A DNA stretch of 64,000 nt from assembly GCA_965249525.1 (NCBI GenBank), contig OZ252237.1, positions 1,302,001 through 1,366,000 of the forward strand, read 5' to 3'. This document shows, in pieces, positions 42,733 to 52,019 of the stretch. The DNA is from G965240465 sp965249525 (lineage in GTDB: Bacteria; SAR324; JACQKK01). The translations under genes and the position numbers were made by a program. How positions within the stretch are numbered: the stretch's first letter is position 1; each line of letters opens with the position of its first letter. The notes beneath the pieces are model-generated. The model saw nothing but the letters and a program-made list of their open reading frames with translations. It did no database searches and was not told the origin of the DNA.

Positions 42733-44139
42733 CTAGATGTGGATGGCTTGCCCCCTCACCCCCAAGGCAGCCTCTTTCACCGCTTCTGACAGGGTAGGGT
42801 GCGCATGCACCGAGCAGGCAATATCTTCCGCATTGGCAGCAAATTCCATCGCCAAGCCTGCCTCAACTATCATGTCTGAAGCCCGCGGCGCCAAAATCCA
42901 CAGCCCCAGCAGCTTGTCTGTGGCTGCATCAGCCAGCACTTTCACCATCCCGTCCCGTTCCCCCATAGTACGAGCCCGAGCATTTGCCATCAACGGATAC
43001 TTGCCCACTTTGTAAGCATGTCCCTGGCGTTTTAATTCATCTTCGCCCTGCCCCACCCAAGCAATCTCTGGCCAGGTATACACAATCCAAGGAATGGCAG
43101 CATAATTTAAATGGTTGACCTTTCCCGCCAAGCCTTCCACCACCGCTATGGCTTCTTCAGAAGCCTTGTGCGCCAGCATAGGACCCGCCACCACATCGCC
43201 CACCGCATACACCCCCGCAACACTGCTTTGGTAGGACTCATCCACCACAATCCGTCCCTGTTCATCCTGCTTCACCCCCGCCTCTTTTAACCCCAGCCCT
43301 TGGGTACAAGGACGCCGACCCACCGATACCAACATCACATCCCCCTCCAAACGCACTTCCTTCTGGTCTGCCTGCTGCACCACAGCAGTCACCCCGCCCT
43401 TAGAATGCTCCACCTTTTCCAAACGCGACCCTAAATAAAAAGACATCCCCTGCCGTTTGAATATGCGCTCCGCCTGCCTGCTGATTTCCTCATCCAGCCC
43501 TCCCAACAGCGTGGGCATCATTTCCACCACGCTCACTTTAGCCCCCAATCGCAGCCACACAGAACCCATCTCCAATCCAATGGCTCCCCCGCCAATCACC
43601 ACCAAGTGTTCAGGCACCTTGGTCAAAGCCAGCGCCTGAGTAGAATCAATCACCTGCTTGCCGTCAAATGGCACTGACCCCAACTCCATAGGCTGGCTGC
43701 CGGTTGCCAGCAGCACATGCTTGCATCCCAGTTCCAGGGCTTCCCCCTTTGCCCTTATTACCTTCACCCGTCCTGCCGACAACAACTGTCCCCTCCCCTC
43801 CAGCCTCTCTATCTTGTTTTTCTTCATCAGCATGTCTATGCCCCGCGTGGTGTCAGTCACCACCTTGTCCTTGCGAGCCATCATGGCAGGCAAATCCAGC
43901 TTCACTTCTGAGACAGACACTCCGTGAACCGCAATGCCGCTGCGAACCTGGGCGTATAACTCACTGGATTCCAACAGCGCCTTGCTGGGGATGCAGCCCA
44001 CATTCAAACAAGTGCCTCCCAGGGTGGAATGTTTTTCCACACAAGCCACCCGCATGCCCAGCTGGGACCCCCGAATGGCTGCCACATATCCTGCTGGACC
44101 CCCGCCAATCACCACCAAATCAAACTGCTGCTGCGACAT
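42733..44139 (-). CDS. lpdA: Dihydrolipoamide dehydrogenase (E3)
   Basis: FAD disulfide reductase that reoxidises lipoyl groups of PDH, 2-oxoacid dehydrogenases and the glycine cleavage system. FAD-binding VVIGGGPAGYVAAIRGSQLG, redox-active disulfide GGTCLNVGCIPSKALL, NAD-binding VVIGGGAIGLEMG, and C-terminal catalytic His-Glu in HAHPTLSEAVKEAAL. 468 residues, normal. It is far from the pdh genes (2944-7206) and near gcvH, and is the only E3 in this window, so it may be shared between complexes. Confidence 0.96.
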   Translation of the reverse strand: MSQQQFDLVVIGGGPAGYVAAIRGSQLGMRVACVEKHSTLGGTCLNVGCIPSKALLESSELYAQVRSGIAVHGVSVSEVKLDLPAMMARKDKVVTDTTRGIDMLMKKNKIERLEGRGQLLSAGRVKVIRAKGEALELGCKHVLLATGSQPMELGSVPFDGKQVIDSTQALALTKVPEHLVVIGGGAIGLEMGSVWLRLGAKVSVVEMMPTLLGGLDEEISRQAERIFKRQGMSFYLGSRLEKVEHSKGGVTAVVQQADQKEVRLEGDVMLVSVGRRPCTQGLGLKEAGVKQDEQGRIVVDESYQSSVAGVYAVGDVVAGPMLAHKASEEAIAVVEGLAGKVNHLNYAAIPWIVYTWPEIAWVGQGEDELKRQGHAYKVGKYPLMANARARTMGERDGMVKVLADAATDKLLGLWILAPRASDMIVEAGLAMEFAANAEDIACSVHAHPTLSEAVKEAALGVRGQAIHI

Positions 44140-44266
44140 CTACACGCTACCTAGCTAAAAACATTTTCTTAAAAGCCCACACTGTCCTTAAAATACCCCC
44201 TCCAACTGATATTCTGGCCTGACATCTTTGCATGGTATTCTTATTTGGCACCTTTATTTGGCATCT

Positions 44267-45946
44267 TTATTTGGCTTGAATGCGATCAAACCACCAATAG
44301 TCGGTCCCCACGGCGTAATTGTACCAAAGTTTTTCCTGCTGTAATTTGGCATTAAAACTCAGCAGCTGGCGGTCAGATTCCACCAGGAAAGCATAAGGCT
44401 GGTCTTTGTCTATCAGTTCGTGGATGCTGCGGTAAAGCCGAATACGCTCCTGCCTGCCAATAGAACGGATGCTGCGTTCAATCAGCTTGTCCACCGCAGG
44501 ATTCTTGTAGCGCACCACATTTAGCCCGCCTGCCACAGCACTTTTGGAGTGCCACAAGGCGGTGGGATCGGGCCAGGAGGTGCGAGACCATCCCAGCATG
44601 ACAGCATCGTAGTTGTACTCGTCAATCAGCTTGGTGAGTGTGGACCACTCCACCACCTTGATACGCATTTCAACACCAGCCTTGCGCATGTTGGCTTGGG
44701 TAAAGGTGAGAATCTTGACAGAATCGTCGGGGTCAGCGGTCAACACGGTAAAGCGAAAGGCACCACTTTTGTCCAACAAGCCGTCATTGTTGGTGTCTTT
44801 CCAGCCAGCAGCTTTTAGCAGGGCGATGGCTTTAGGAATAGAGAAATCCAGCGGCTTCACCTTGGGCGAAGAATAAGATGAATTAGCCTCAAATGGTCCC
44901 ACCGCAGGCGTACGCAAGTTAAAGAAGAACTTTTGGATAATGGTTTTCCGATCAAACAAATGCGACATCGCCTGGCGTACACGACGGTCATTGAACAAGG
45001 GCGATTCCAAATTCCAGCCCACATAGCTGTACGAGCGCGGCTGTTTGTTGCGAATATCCAGCTTTATGAAAGATTTTTTGGGCTGACGCCCCAGTCCAAA
45101 ACGCGAGTCTTGGGTTTCACGCACCCATTGACGCGCAGTAAGCGAAAGGGTGTCCAACTCCCCTTTTTTGAAGGTTTCCAAAGCCACCTTGTCATTCAAA
45201 ATCACCTTTACCAGCGAATGCTTGGGATTAAACCGCCCCTTGTTTTGCCTCAAACCCCACCCCCAATAATCCTGGCGCCGTTCCAGCAGCAAACTCTGTC
45301 CTTTGCGGTGTCGCACCAGCCGATAGGCTCCACTGCCCATCGGCTGCTTGGCCAGCTTGGTCTTGTTGGGATCATTAGGGTCAAATTGATGACGCGGCAA
45401 AATCCGCATCAAGCCAATGTTCACTAGGTTGCGAAAATGGTCGCGACTCACCCGAAAACGCACCGTGCGTGAATCCAACACTTCTGCACTTTCTATCTGC
45501 GAATAGTATGCCTGCCATTTGGCGCGGGTCTTTAACTTGGGATGCAGCCGCACATCCAGACTGAATTTCACATCTTCTGCGGTAACCGACTTGCCGTCTG
45601 CCCATTTGGCCTGCGGATTCAAATAAAAAGTGTAGGTGCGCTTGTCCTTAGAAACCTGCCAGCGTTTTGCCAGCAAGGGAATAAATTCCAAGTTGTTATA
45701 ATTCACCTCCACCAAACTCTCATAGATCCTGTCCAGCACATTGTTGCCATAAGCATCTGAAGCATTTAACGGATGCAAGGACTCCGGCGCAACAGGAAAC
45801 CGCCCCCTGTTCAACCCTCCCTGCTGGGCACGCTCGCTGCCTTGCATCACCCTGGCTTGTGACCAAGCAGCCGAATCCCATAAAACCACCCCCGCCAATA
45901 CCCCCAGAACAACTGCTGCCTGTTTATATCTGTTTTGCAAATGCAT
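44267..45946 (-). CDS. ABC transporter peptide/opine-type solute-binding protein
   Basis: SBP_bac_5 family. ATG 45946 (MHLQNRYKQ) has GAAGG 9 nt upstream; a signal peptide ends near SAAWSQA. Family features: a start segment ending in LNASDAYGNNVLDRIYESLVE, WADGKSVTAEDVKFSL, MGSGAYRLV, SYVGWNLESPLFNDRRVRQAMSHLFDR and a closing YRSIHELIDKDQPYAFL. About 559 residues. No permease or ATPase genes are adjacent, so it is an orphan; it may work with a transporter elsewhere or bind other ligands such as nickel or heme. Confidence 0.9.
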   Translation of the reverse strand: MHLQNRYKQAAVVLGVLAGVVLWDSAAWSQARVMQGSERAQQGGLNRGRFPVAPESLHPLNASDAYGNNVLDRIYESLVEVNYNNLEFIPLLAKRWQVSKDKRTYTFYLNPQAKWADGKSVTAEDVKFSLDVRLHPKLKTRAKWQAYYSQIESAEVLDSRTVRFRVSRDHFRNLVNIGLMRILPRHQFDPNDPNKTKLAKQPMGSGAYRLVRHRKGQSLLLERRQDYWGWGLRQNKGRFNPKHSLVKVILNDKVALETFKKGELDTLSLTARQWVRETQDSRFGLGRQPKKSFIKLDIRNKQPRSYSYVGWNLESPLFNDRRVRQAMSHLFDRKTIIQKFFFNLRTPAVGPFEANSSYSSPKVKPLDFSIPKAIALLKAAGWKDTNNDGLLDKSGAFRFTVLTADPDDSVKILTFTQANMRKAGVEMRIKVVEWSTLTKLIDEYNYDAVMLGWSRTSWPDPTALWHSKSAVAGGLNVVRYKNPAVDKLIERSIRSIGRQERIRLYRSIHELIDKDQPYAFLVESDRQLLSFNAKLQQEKLWYNYAVGTDYWWFDRIQAK

Positions 45947-46151
45947 ACGAGCTAGCCTTCCATACAACCAAAACCAAAGCTGGGAATATCCTCAATCAAT
46001 TGCTCCAAAACTTGCCCATCAGCGGTAAAGACCGCAACAACACAAAAATCAACACTGCTGATTCGCCAAGTATGATGAAAATGAGTATAGTCTAAAGAAA
46101 CTCTCATAAGCAAAACTTTCCTTACCTTCCTCTTAAAAAACCCACTTGCTG

Positions 46152-46664
46152 ATGAACCACCCTGACGACACTCCCAAAATCAACCAGCCCTCACTCATTC
46201 CTAATGACCACCAAGCCCCTGCTGCCTCCAGCACCACCCCCCATGCTTCACCCCATCCCCCAGACCCTTCCACCTTTAATCAAGCACCTGCCGCCACAAC
46301 CCAAGACACTCCCAGCCTAACCGCCGCCACCCAAAACGCCACAGCCCAAAACGCCACAGCCCAAAACGCCACAGCCCAAAACGCCACAGCCCAAAACGCC
46401 ACAGCCCAAGACACTCCCAGCCTAACCGCCGCCACCCAAAACGCCACAGCCCAACCCGTAGCCGAACCCCAGCAAGAGATGATCCCTGAACCCTTGGAAC
46501 TAGTACTCAACTCAACAGACAGCTGGTGTATTCATCCTAACGGAGAGCGACAATCCCTCTCTCTGGATGAATGGAAAGCCAACTTGCATCGCTTGATTAC
46601 AGCTAGGACAGATGCGAAATCCGAAGCCGTGAAAGATACCCAACCAACATCAGAGGAGGAATAG
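46152..46664 (+). CDS. Low-complexity hypothetical protein with NATAQ repeats
   Basis: About 170 residues. The N-terminal two thirds is Pro/Thr/Ala/Gln-rich with a tandem Asn-Ala-Thr-Ala-Gln repeat and a duplicated DTPSLTAATQ block; the last third (EPLELVLNSTDSWCIHPNGERQSLSLDEWKANLHRL) looks like a folded domain. No signal peptide and no recognised family. It precedes the small RadA-type zinc-finger gene by about 70 nt. Start is ATG 46152 or TTG 46146. Confidence 0.5.
   Translation: MNHPDDTPKINQPSLIPNDHQAPAASSTTPHASPHPPDPSTFNQAPAATTQDTPSLTAATQNATAQNATAQNATAQNATAQNATAQDTPSLTAATQNATAQPVAEPQQEMIPEPLELVLNSTDSWCIHPNGERQSLSLDEWKANLHRLITARTDAKSEAVKDTQPTSEEE
46329..46410. repeat. Coding tandem repeat, 15-nt unit x5-6 (NATAQ)
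   Basis: Copies of ACAGCCCAAAACGCC inside the hypothetical gene, flanked by two copies of a longer block (GACACTCCCAGCC) at about 46304 and 46411. Confidence 0.9.
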
Positions 46665-46736
46665 CCTCATTCCCGTGGCAGAGGCAGTCTATCCTTTGTA
46701 TGTTTGCTCACATATTCTTATAACCCACAGCACCCC

Positions 46737-46961
46737 ATGACCAAGCGGCGACGCGGATTTATTTGTCACAATTGTCAAGTGCAGCTAACCAAATGGATGG
46801 GACATTGTCCCCACTGTGGTGCCTGGAATCAGGTGCGAGACAACTTAAAGGGACTGGGAGACAATGTCATCTCTCTCCACGACGCCCTACGCTCCTCTGC
46901 AAATCCAGTGAAGCCCCCGCAGCCACCATCCCACCGCCGAGGGCAGCCCCAAGATAATTGA
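46737..46961 (+). CDS. Stand-alone RadA/Sms-type N-terminal zinc finger protein
   Basis: 74 residues from ATG 46737. The core FICHNCQVQLTKWMGHCPHCGAWNQ matches the RadA (Sms) N-terminal C4 zinc ribbon almost exactly, including the Lys-Trp-x-Gly and Trp-Asn residues. After it comes only GLGDNVISLHDALR and a Pro-rich end; the RecA-like ATPase and Lon-like domains of RadA are absent, and the following DNA has no continuation in any frame. Either a remnant of radA or a small independent zinc-ribbon protein. An ATG at 46704 adds 11 residues. Confidence 0.7.
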   Translation: MTKRRRGFICHNCQVQLTKWMGHCPHCGAWNQVRDNLKGLGDNVISLHDALRSSANPVKPPQPPSHRRGQPQDN

Positions 46962-47003
46962 GATGGCTAACTGAGATGGCTAACTGAGATGGTTAACTGA
47001 GAT
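46957..47003. repeat. Tandem repeat, 13-nt unit x3.5
   Basis: Copies of TGAGATGGCTAAC directly after (and including) the stop of the zinc-finger gene. Confidence 0.88.
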
Positions 47004-47075
47004 GCTTGGCAGCCCCACAAGGTGTCAAGCACTCTATGGAAAAACAGCTTCGCTTGAGCAAAACCACCACGGCTG

Positions 47076-47447
47076 TTAAGACTCAATAAAAGTCTGATAG
47101 GCTGCTGCATCCATGAAGTCACCCTCCACACTTTCTGCTTTAAGGCGAAAGATCCAGCCGTCTTGATAGGGGCTGGAATTGATGCGGTCAGGTGTGTCTT
47201 CCAACGCCTGGTTAACCTCTACCACCTCACCTGCAACAGGAGCATATACATCAGCCACAGACTTGACCGATTCCAATACAGCAGCCGAGTCACCCACATT
47301 CACTTTGCGTCCCACTTCTGGCAATTCTACAAAAACCACCTCAGTGAGTTGATCTTGCGCATAATCGGTAATGCCTACGGTAACGGTGCCGTTGTCTGAT
47401 TTAATCCATTCGTGTGCTTTGGTGTATTTGAGATCTTCAGGAATCAT
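47076..47447 (-). CDS. gcvH: Glycine cleavage system H protein
   Basis: Lipoyl carrier protein of the glycine cleavage complex. YTKAHEWIKSDNGTVTVGITDYAQDQL opening and lipoylated Lys62 in ESVKSVADVYAPVAGEV; 123 residues, normal. ATG 47447 follows GGAG. gcvT, gcvPA/PB are not nearby, so the gene stands alone; such orphan GcvH proteins can also serve lipoate relay. E3 (lpdA) is 3 kb away. Confidence 0.96.
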   Translation of the reverse strand: MIPEDLKYTKAHEWIKSDNGTVTVGITDYAQDQLTEVVFVELPEVGRKVNVGDSAAVLESVKSVADVYAPVAGEVVEVNQALEDTPDRINSSPYQDGWIFRLKAESVEGDFMDAAAYQTFIES

Positions 47448-47821
47448 GGATAATCTCCAATAAGGGATGGGATATGATGAATAATACTACCACATGGCAG
47501 CAGGTGAACAAGAAGAATGGTTGTGATACAGGAAAGTTGACAATGCCAAAAAGCCTATATTCTTTTGAATAACAAGCGACACCCGTGTTGGCGTTTCTCT
47601 CAAAGTTCTATGCCCAACGTAAAACATTTGCTCCTTTACCATGATAATCATCCGCTGCCCTGTTTGATTAATTCGCATTTAAACTTATACCTAAAATATT
47701 TTGCTGTGGAGTTGATGTTTTATGAGGGGGAGCAAGCATTTTACATCATTGATTAAGCGGCTTGCTTGATTCTGGTTTATTGATTCTCATAGCAAGTATC
47801 GGTTGAAGGTGATTGTTATTA
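47448..47821. other. AT-rich intergenic stretch before the restriction-modification pair
   Basis: 374 nt with no convincing gene on either strand. Base composition drops to AT-rich at about 47480 and stays so to about 49480, marking one edge of the restriction-modification segment. No inverted repeats or direct repeats flanking the pair were recognised. Confidence 0.6.
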
Positions 47822-48439
47822 TTACATTTCTTTCCAAAAAGTTTCCCATCTGCTGTACGGCGTATATTCAAATCCTTGCTTTACCCAGTTAACACGCAGT
47901 GAGATAGTTTCCTTGTGTCCACTTAATAATTTGATGGCTTTACTACTAGCTTCGATTCCTCTATTGTTTGTATTTCTACTTGAACTAAGATATTTGAATC
48001 GTCCTATACTTAGAAATACATATTTTTGAACTTCCAAAGGAATATAAAATACACTTTCCTTGTCTTCATCCCACCATATGCGAGTCAACAACATATCGCA
48101 ACTGGGGGTGTATTTGGTGTGAATCTCATCATCAACGCTATTGTTGTCAACAGTCCAAACCATTTTTACTCCCCCGTTTCTAGTGACCGTTTTAATAGAT
48201 AATTCTTTCCCGCAAACAACTATATCGTATCCCTTTTTAACGCCTCCATCTGGTATCACTACATTGTCCCTGCCAAATTCGCATACAAAAAATCCCGTAA
48301 TGGCGTGTTCTCTTAAAAAACCAACAGCAGGATTATTGGGCATTTCGATTCCTGCTTTTTCAAATGCTATTGGCAATCCAGTTATTAGTTTCTGGCGTTT
48401 GCCTGGGTCAGCAAACAAATCTACTATATGCTGATTCAT
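47822..48439 (-). CDS. Probable type II restriction endonuclease
   Basis: 205 residues with no signal peptide or membrane segment. A candidate PD-(D/E)xK-like nuclease core is seen around KKGYDIVVCGKELSIKTVT (Asp, then Glu/Ser-x-Lys). The gene overlaps the DNA methyltransferase by 4 nt (ATGA), the classical arrangement of a restriction partner. Size would fit the ThaI-like group, but I cannot confirm the family or the recognition site. AT-rich compared with neighbours. Confidence 0.72.
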   Translation of the reverse strand: MNQHIVDLFADPGKRQKLITGLPIAFEKAGIEMPNNPAVGFLREHAITGFFVCEFGRDNVVIPDGGVKKGYDIVVCGKELSIKTVTRNGGVKMVWTVDNNSVDDEIHTKYTPSCDMLLTRIWWDEDKESVFYIPLEVQKYVFLSIGRFKYLSSSRNTNNRGIEASSKAIKLLSGHKETISLRVNWVKQGFEYTPYSRWETFWKEM

Positions 48440-49320
48440 TTTGAACCCCTCAGCCGTGCATGAGATATTTGGATATATTCCTTTGATATTTCATAACCAA
48501 TGTAATGGCGCCCTGCCTGCTTAGCTGCCAAAGCAGTTGTTCCGCTGCCCATAAACGGGTCAAGCACAATGTCATCCGTGTAGGTATATAACTGAATAAA
48601 TCGAGCAGGCAATTCAAGTGGATACGGAGCAGGGTGCTTTACCTTCTTGGCTGATTCAGCGTGAAAAGTCCAGATGCTTTTGGTGTATTCCAAAAACTGA
48701 TCTTTATTAATTGTCGCCTTATTCCCGTTTGTTGGAGGCATATCAAAGCTTTCTTTACAGAAAACCATGATGTATTCATGGACATCTCGCAGCACGGGGT
48801 TGGATGGGGACATCCAACTTCCCCAAGCACAAGAACTGCCTGCACTGGCAGCTTTATTCCAAATAATCTCGCCCCGCATCTGGAAACCAAGATCCAGCAT
48901 ATCGCTGGTGATAATGGCGTTTAGCGGTAAATACGGCTTGCGACCAAGATTCGCCACATTAATACAAACACGTCCACCATCAACCAACACACGAAAAACT
49001 TCGCTCCACGCCCTGCAAAGCATGTCGCGATATTCCCCAGCAGTTAAATTGTTGTCATACTCTTTACCCACATTGTAAGGCGGAGAGGTAACCATTAAAT
49101 GAACACTGTTGTCGGGCAGCTGGCTCATTGACTCGCAAGATTGTGCGTATATTTTATCAAGATCAGCTGCCGGTATCTTGTTTGTCGGCGACTCCCCTTT
49201 TTTCTTTACTTTTGACCGCACTTCATCATAAATCTTGCGACTATAAAACCCAGTTGAGTCATGCCCTATTCGGCTGCCAACACCGAATGACCTCATGGTA
49301 GTGCGTGGTGTTGAACTCAT
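48436..49320 (-). CDS. Type II DNA methyltransferase, beta class (N4-cytosine or N6-adenine)
   Basis: 294 residues. Catalytic motif IV TSPPYN lies in the N-terminal part (about residue 80) and the AdoMet motif I DPFMGSGTT near the C-terminus, the order of beta-class enzymes. The TSPPY form favours N4-cytosine methylation, though adenine is not excluded. N-terminal SRIGHDSTGFYSRKIYDE is common in this group. It leads the pair, so the host would be protected before nuclease is made. AT-rich and probably acquired. Confidence 0.9.
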   Translation of the reverse strand: MSSTPRTTMRSFGVGSRIGHDSTGFYSRKIYDEVRSKVKKKGESPTNKIPAADLDKIYAQSCESMSQLPDNSVHLMVTSPPYNVGKEYDNNLTAGEYRDMLCRAWSEVFRVLVDGGRVCINVANLGRKPYLPLNAIITSDMLDLGFQMRGEIIWNKAASAGSSCAWGSWMSPSNPVLRDVHEYIMVFCKESFDMPPTNGNKATINKDQFLEYTKSIWTFHAESAKKVKHPAPYPLELPARFIQLYTYTDDIVLDPFMGSGTTALAAKQAGRHYIGYEISKEYIQISHARLRGSK

Positions 49321-49483
49321 GGTGCATCACCCATTAATTTGTCAAAGGTGGTTGTTTTGCCTTGCATTGAAGTATCTCCGACACAATTTACACCCATACC
49401 GTTCAAGATATTTTTCCTGCTGGGTAATGCTCTATTGTATGTATTCTTGAGAAAAATGGTTGTGATGGCAGCCCATCAGGTCA

Positions 49484-50713
49484 CTAGATGGCACGAAACA
49501 ATAAGGTGGCATTGGTGCCTCCAAAACCAAAAGAGTTGCTCATGGCGACCTTGATATCACGCTCTTTGGCTTCATTGGGGGTGACATCCAGGTCACAGGC
49601 GGGGTCTAATTCATCAATGTTAATGGTGGGGTGCACCACGCCTGCTTTCATGCATTGAATGGTGGCCACAGCTTCTATTGCACCTGATGCACCCAGCAGA
49701 TGCCCCACCATAGATTTGGTAGAAGAGATGTTGATATTTTTGGCATGGTCGCCCAGTACCATTTTTAATGCGTTGAGTTCATTCAGATCTCCCAGGGGTG
49801 TGGATGTGCCATGGGCATTGATATAGTCTATTTTTTCCACATTGACCTGGGCATCTTTCATAGCAGATTTCATGCTGCGGGCAGGACCTTCTGTACTGGG
49901 AGCAGTGATATGATGGGCATCTGAACTGTAACCGTAGCCAATGAGTTCACAATAGATTTTGGCACCGCGCTTGCGGGCATGTTGGTATTCTTCTAGTACC
50001 AGAATGCCTGCACCTTCGCCCATGACAAAGCCGTCGCGGCTGATATCATAGGGACGAGAGGCGCGCTGGGGGTCATCATTACGGGTGGAAAGGGCTTTCA
50101 TGGCAGCAAATCCGCTTATTCCCAGCGGGGTGATAGGAGCTTCTGTGCCGCCGGTGAGCATCACGTCTGCATCGCCTCGCTGCAAGATGCGCAAACCATC
50201 GCCGATGGAGTGATTAGAAGACGCACAAGCAGAGGTGGTGCAAGCCGAATAATTGCGGCAATTAAACCGCATAGACACCTGCCCAGCTGCCATGTTGGGA
50301 ATAATCATGGGAATAAGAAATGGAGTGACCTTGCGGGGACCACGTTTTAGCAGTATTTCATGATTTTTCTCAATGCTGGTCAGTCCTCCAATGCCAATCC
50401 CCAAGGACACCCCCGTGCGCTCAGCCAACTCACCTTCTAGCAGCAAATTGCTGTCGTTTATGGCTTCCTGAGCGGCTACCAGCCCATAATGAATGAATAA
50501 ATCCATCTTGCGCATCTCGGTTTTATCCAGCACTACACCAGCATCAAAACCTTTCAATTCCGCAGCCACCTGACAGCGATATTCAGATGCATCAAACCTT
50601 GAAATCTTCTCCGTCCCAGAACGACCCTCTCTCAATGCCTCCCAAGTACTTTGCACATCATTGCCTACAGGACTAACACAGCCCAAGCCGGTAACTACAA
50701 CCCGCCTGTTCAT
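49484..50713 (-). CDS. fabF: 3-oxoacyl-[acyl-carrier-protein] synthase II
   Basis: Condensing enzyme of fatty-acid elongation. Catalytic Cys in TTSACASSNHSIGDG, His in NAHGTSTPLGDLNE and His in STKSMVGHLLGASGAIE; C-terminal SNSFGFGGTNA. 409 residues; ATG 50713 preceded by TAGGAGA. Downstream of acpP on the same strand. Confidence 0.96.
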   Translation of the reverse strand: MNRRVVVTGLGCVSPVGNDVQSTWEALREGRSGTEKISRFDASEYRCQVAAELKGFDAGVVLDKTEMRKMDLFIHYGLVAAQEAINDSNLLLEGELAERTGVSLGIGIGGLTSIEKNHEILLKRGPRKVTPFLIPMIIPNMAAGQVSMRFNCRNYSACTTSACASSNHSIGDGLRILQRGDADVMLTGGTEAPITPLGISGFAAMKALSTRNDDPQRASRPYDISRDGFVMGEGAGILVLEEYQHARKRGAKIYCELIGYGYSSDAHHITAPSTEGPARSMKSAMKDAQVNVEKIDYINAHGTSTPLGDLNELNALKMVLGDHAKNINISSTKSMVGHLLGASGAIEAVATIQCMKAGVVHPTINIDELDPACDLDVTPNEAKERDIKVAMSNSFGFGGTNATLLFRAI

Positions 50714-50801
50714 GGCTTATCTCCTACTTTGGTAAACAATATTCAAGACGCACGACAACCATGCCATTGCCAGTACCTGCAGCAGCGGTATCGTTTTAGC
50801 C

Positions 50802-51041
50802 CTATTTACTACTTTTTGAAACGTAATCAACAGCAGATTGTACAGTGTTGATTTTTTCAGCTTCTTCATCAGGAATTTCAATGCCGAATTCTTCTTCCAT
50901 AGCCATCACCAATTCCACAGTATCTAGAGAATCAGCCCCCAAGTCATTGACAAAATGGGACTCGGGTTTAATTTCGGATTCTTCAATCCCTAACTGTTCA
51001 GCAATAATAGTTCTTACCTTGTCAGGAACAGCAACATTCAT
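50802..51041 (-). CDS. acpP: Acyl carrier protein
   Basis: 79 residues, very acidic four-helix carrier. Phosphopantetheine attaches to Ser38 in NDLGADSLDTVELVMAMEE. ATG 51041 preceded by GGAGAG. Between fabG and fabF, as in most bacteria. Confidence 0.98.
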   Translation of the reverse strand: MNVAVPDKVRTIIAEQLGIEESEIKPESHFVNDLGADSLDTVELVMAMEEEFGIEIPDEEAEKINTVQSAVDYVSKSSK

Positions 51042-51197
51042 AAATTCTCTCCAACAGTATGATTAGAAAGTTTCTCTTAACCGCACAGACATGCCCAAAA
51101 TGGACACTCCTGCTTCAGCGGAGTCTTGCTAGGGTTTATATTATGCAGCCGATAAAAGTCAACTACCTTTTTCAAATTTACCCAACACCTTCAAAGG

Positions 51198-51935
51198 CTA
51201 AAACATACCACCATTCACATGCAATACCTCACCAGTAATATAACTGGCATCTTCACTTGCCAAAAAACGCACCACACGCGCCACCTCTTCTGCCTGACCA
51301 ATGCGCCCCAAAGGAATGCTCGCCAGCAGATGGCTGCGCTGCTTCTCTTCCAGTACTTCCGTCATAGCAGTTTCAATAAAGCCAGGCGCCACTGTATTGC
51401 AAGTGATGCCACGCGACCCTAACTCCTTGGCTACAGATTTCGTCAGTCCCACCAAAGCAGCCTTGGTACTGGCATAGTTTGCCTGACCAGCATTGCCCGT
51501 ACTCCCCAACACCGAACCAATGTTCACAATCCGCCCCCAACGCTGCCGCACCATTTGCTTCACCACCCCACGAATGGCATAAAAACTCCCATCCAAATTC
51601 ACCCGCATCACCTCTCGCCAGTCACTCACGCTCATGCGCAGCAACAAACCATCCTTGGTTAATCCCGCATTGTTGACCAAAATATCCACCCGTCCCCAAG
51701 TTTTAATCACCTGCTCAATAAATTTTTGCATCTGTTCCGCATCCCCCACATCCGCCTCCACAGCCAAACACTTGCGCCCCAGTGCTTCAATCTCCCCCTT
51801 TACCCCAGCCCTTGCCTCTGCATTGCGGTTGCAAAAAGCCACATCCGCCCCACAACCACCCAACTCCAACGCTATGGCACGACCAATCCCACGACCAGCA
51901 CCCGTTACTATCGCTACTTTTCCCGCTAATTCCAT
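51198..51935 (-). CDS. fabG: 3-oxoacyl-[acyl-carrier-protein] reductase
   Basis: NADPH-dependent short-chain dehydrogenase of fatty-acid elongation. TGAGRGIGRA cofactor loop, NNAGLTKDGLLLRM, catalytic Ser in NIGSVLG and YASTK, and C-terminal GEVLHVNGGMF. 245 residues. The start ATG at 51935 is preceded by three 13-nt repeats, each containing an AGGGA Shine-Dalgarno-like core. Confidence 0.96.
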   Translation of the reverse strand: MELAGKVAIVTGAGRGIGRAIALELGGCGADVAFCNRNAEARAGVKGEIEALGRKCLAVEADVGDAEQMQKFIEQVIKTWGRVDILVNNAGLTKDGLLLRMSVSDWREVMRVNLDGSFYAIRGVVKQMVRQRWGRIVNIGSVLGSTGNAGQANYASTKAALVGLTKSVAKELGSRGITCNTVAPGFIETAMTEVLEEKQRSHLLASIPLGRIGQAEEVARVVRFLASEDASYITGEVLHVNGGMF

Positions 51936-51974
51936 CTTTCCCTGCTGTCTTTCCCTGCTGTCTTTCCCTGCCGT
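51936..51974. repeat. Tandem repeat, 13-nt unit x3, multiplying the fabG ribosome-binding site
   Basis: Three copies of CTTTCCCTGCTGT (minus strand ACAGCAGGGAAAG) abut the fabG start codon. The proximal copy supplies the Shine-Dalgarno core at normal spacing; the others repeat it 13 and 26 nt further upstream. Confidence 0.9.
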
Positions 51975-52019
51975 TTGCTGCCAATAGACTGCTGGTTATT
52001 CACAAGACTGCTTGTATCC

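Noticed and set aside
47448..47821. Small genes in the AT-rich gap before the restriction-modification pair
   Set aside because: The available frames (47487-47678 minus, 47565-47756 plus) lack ribosome-binding sites and composition typical of genes.
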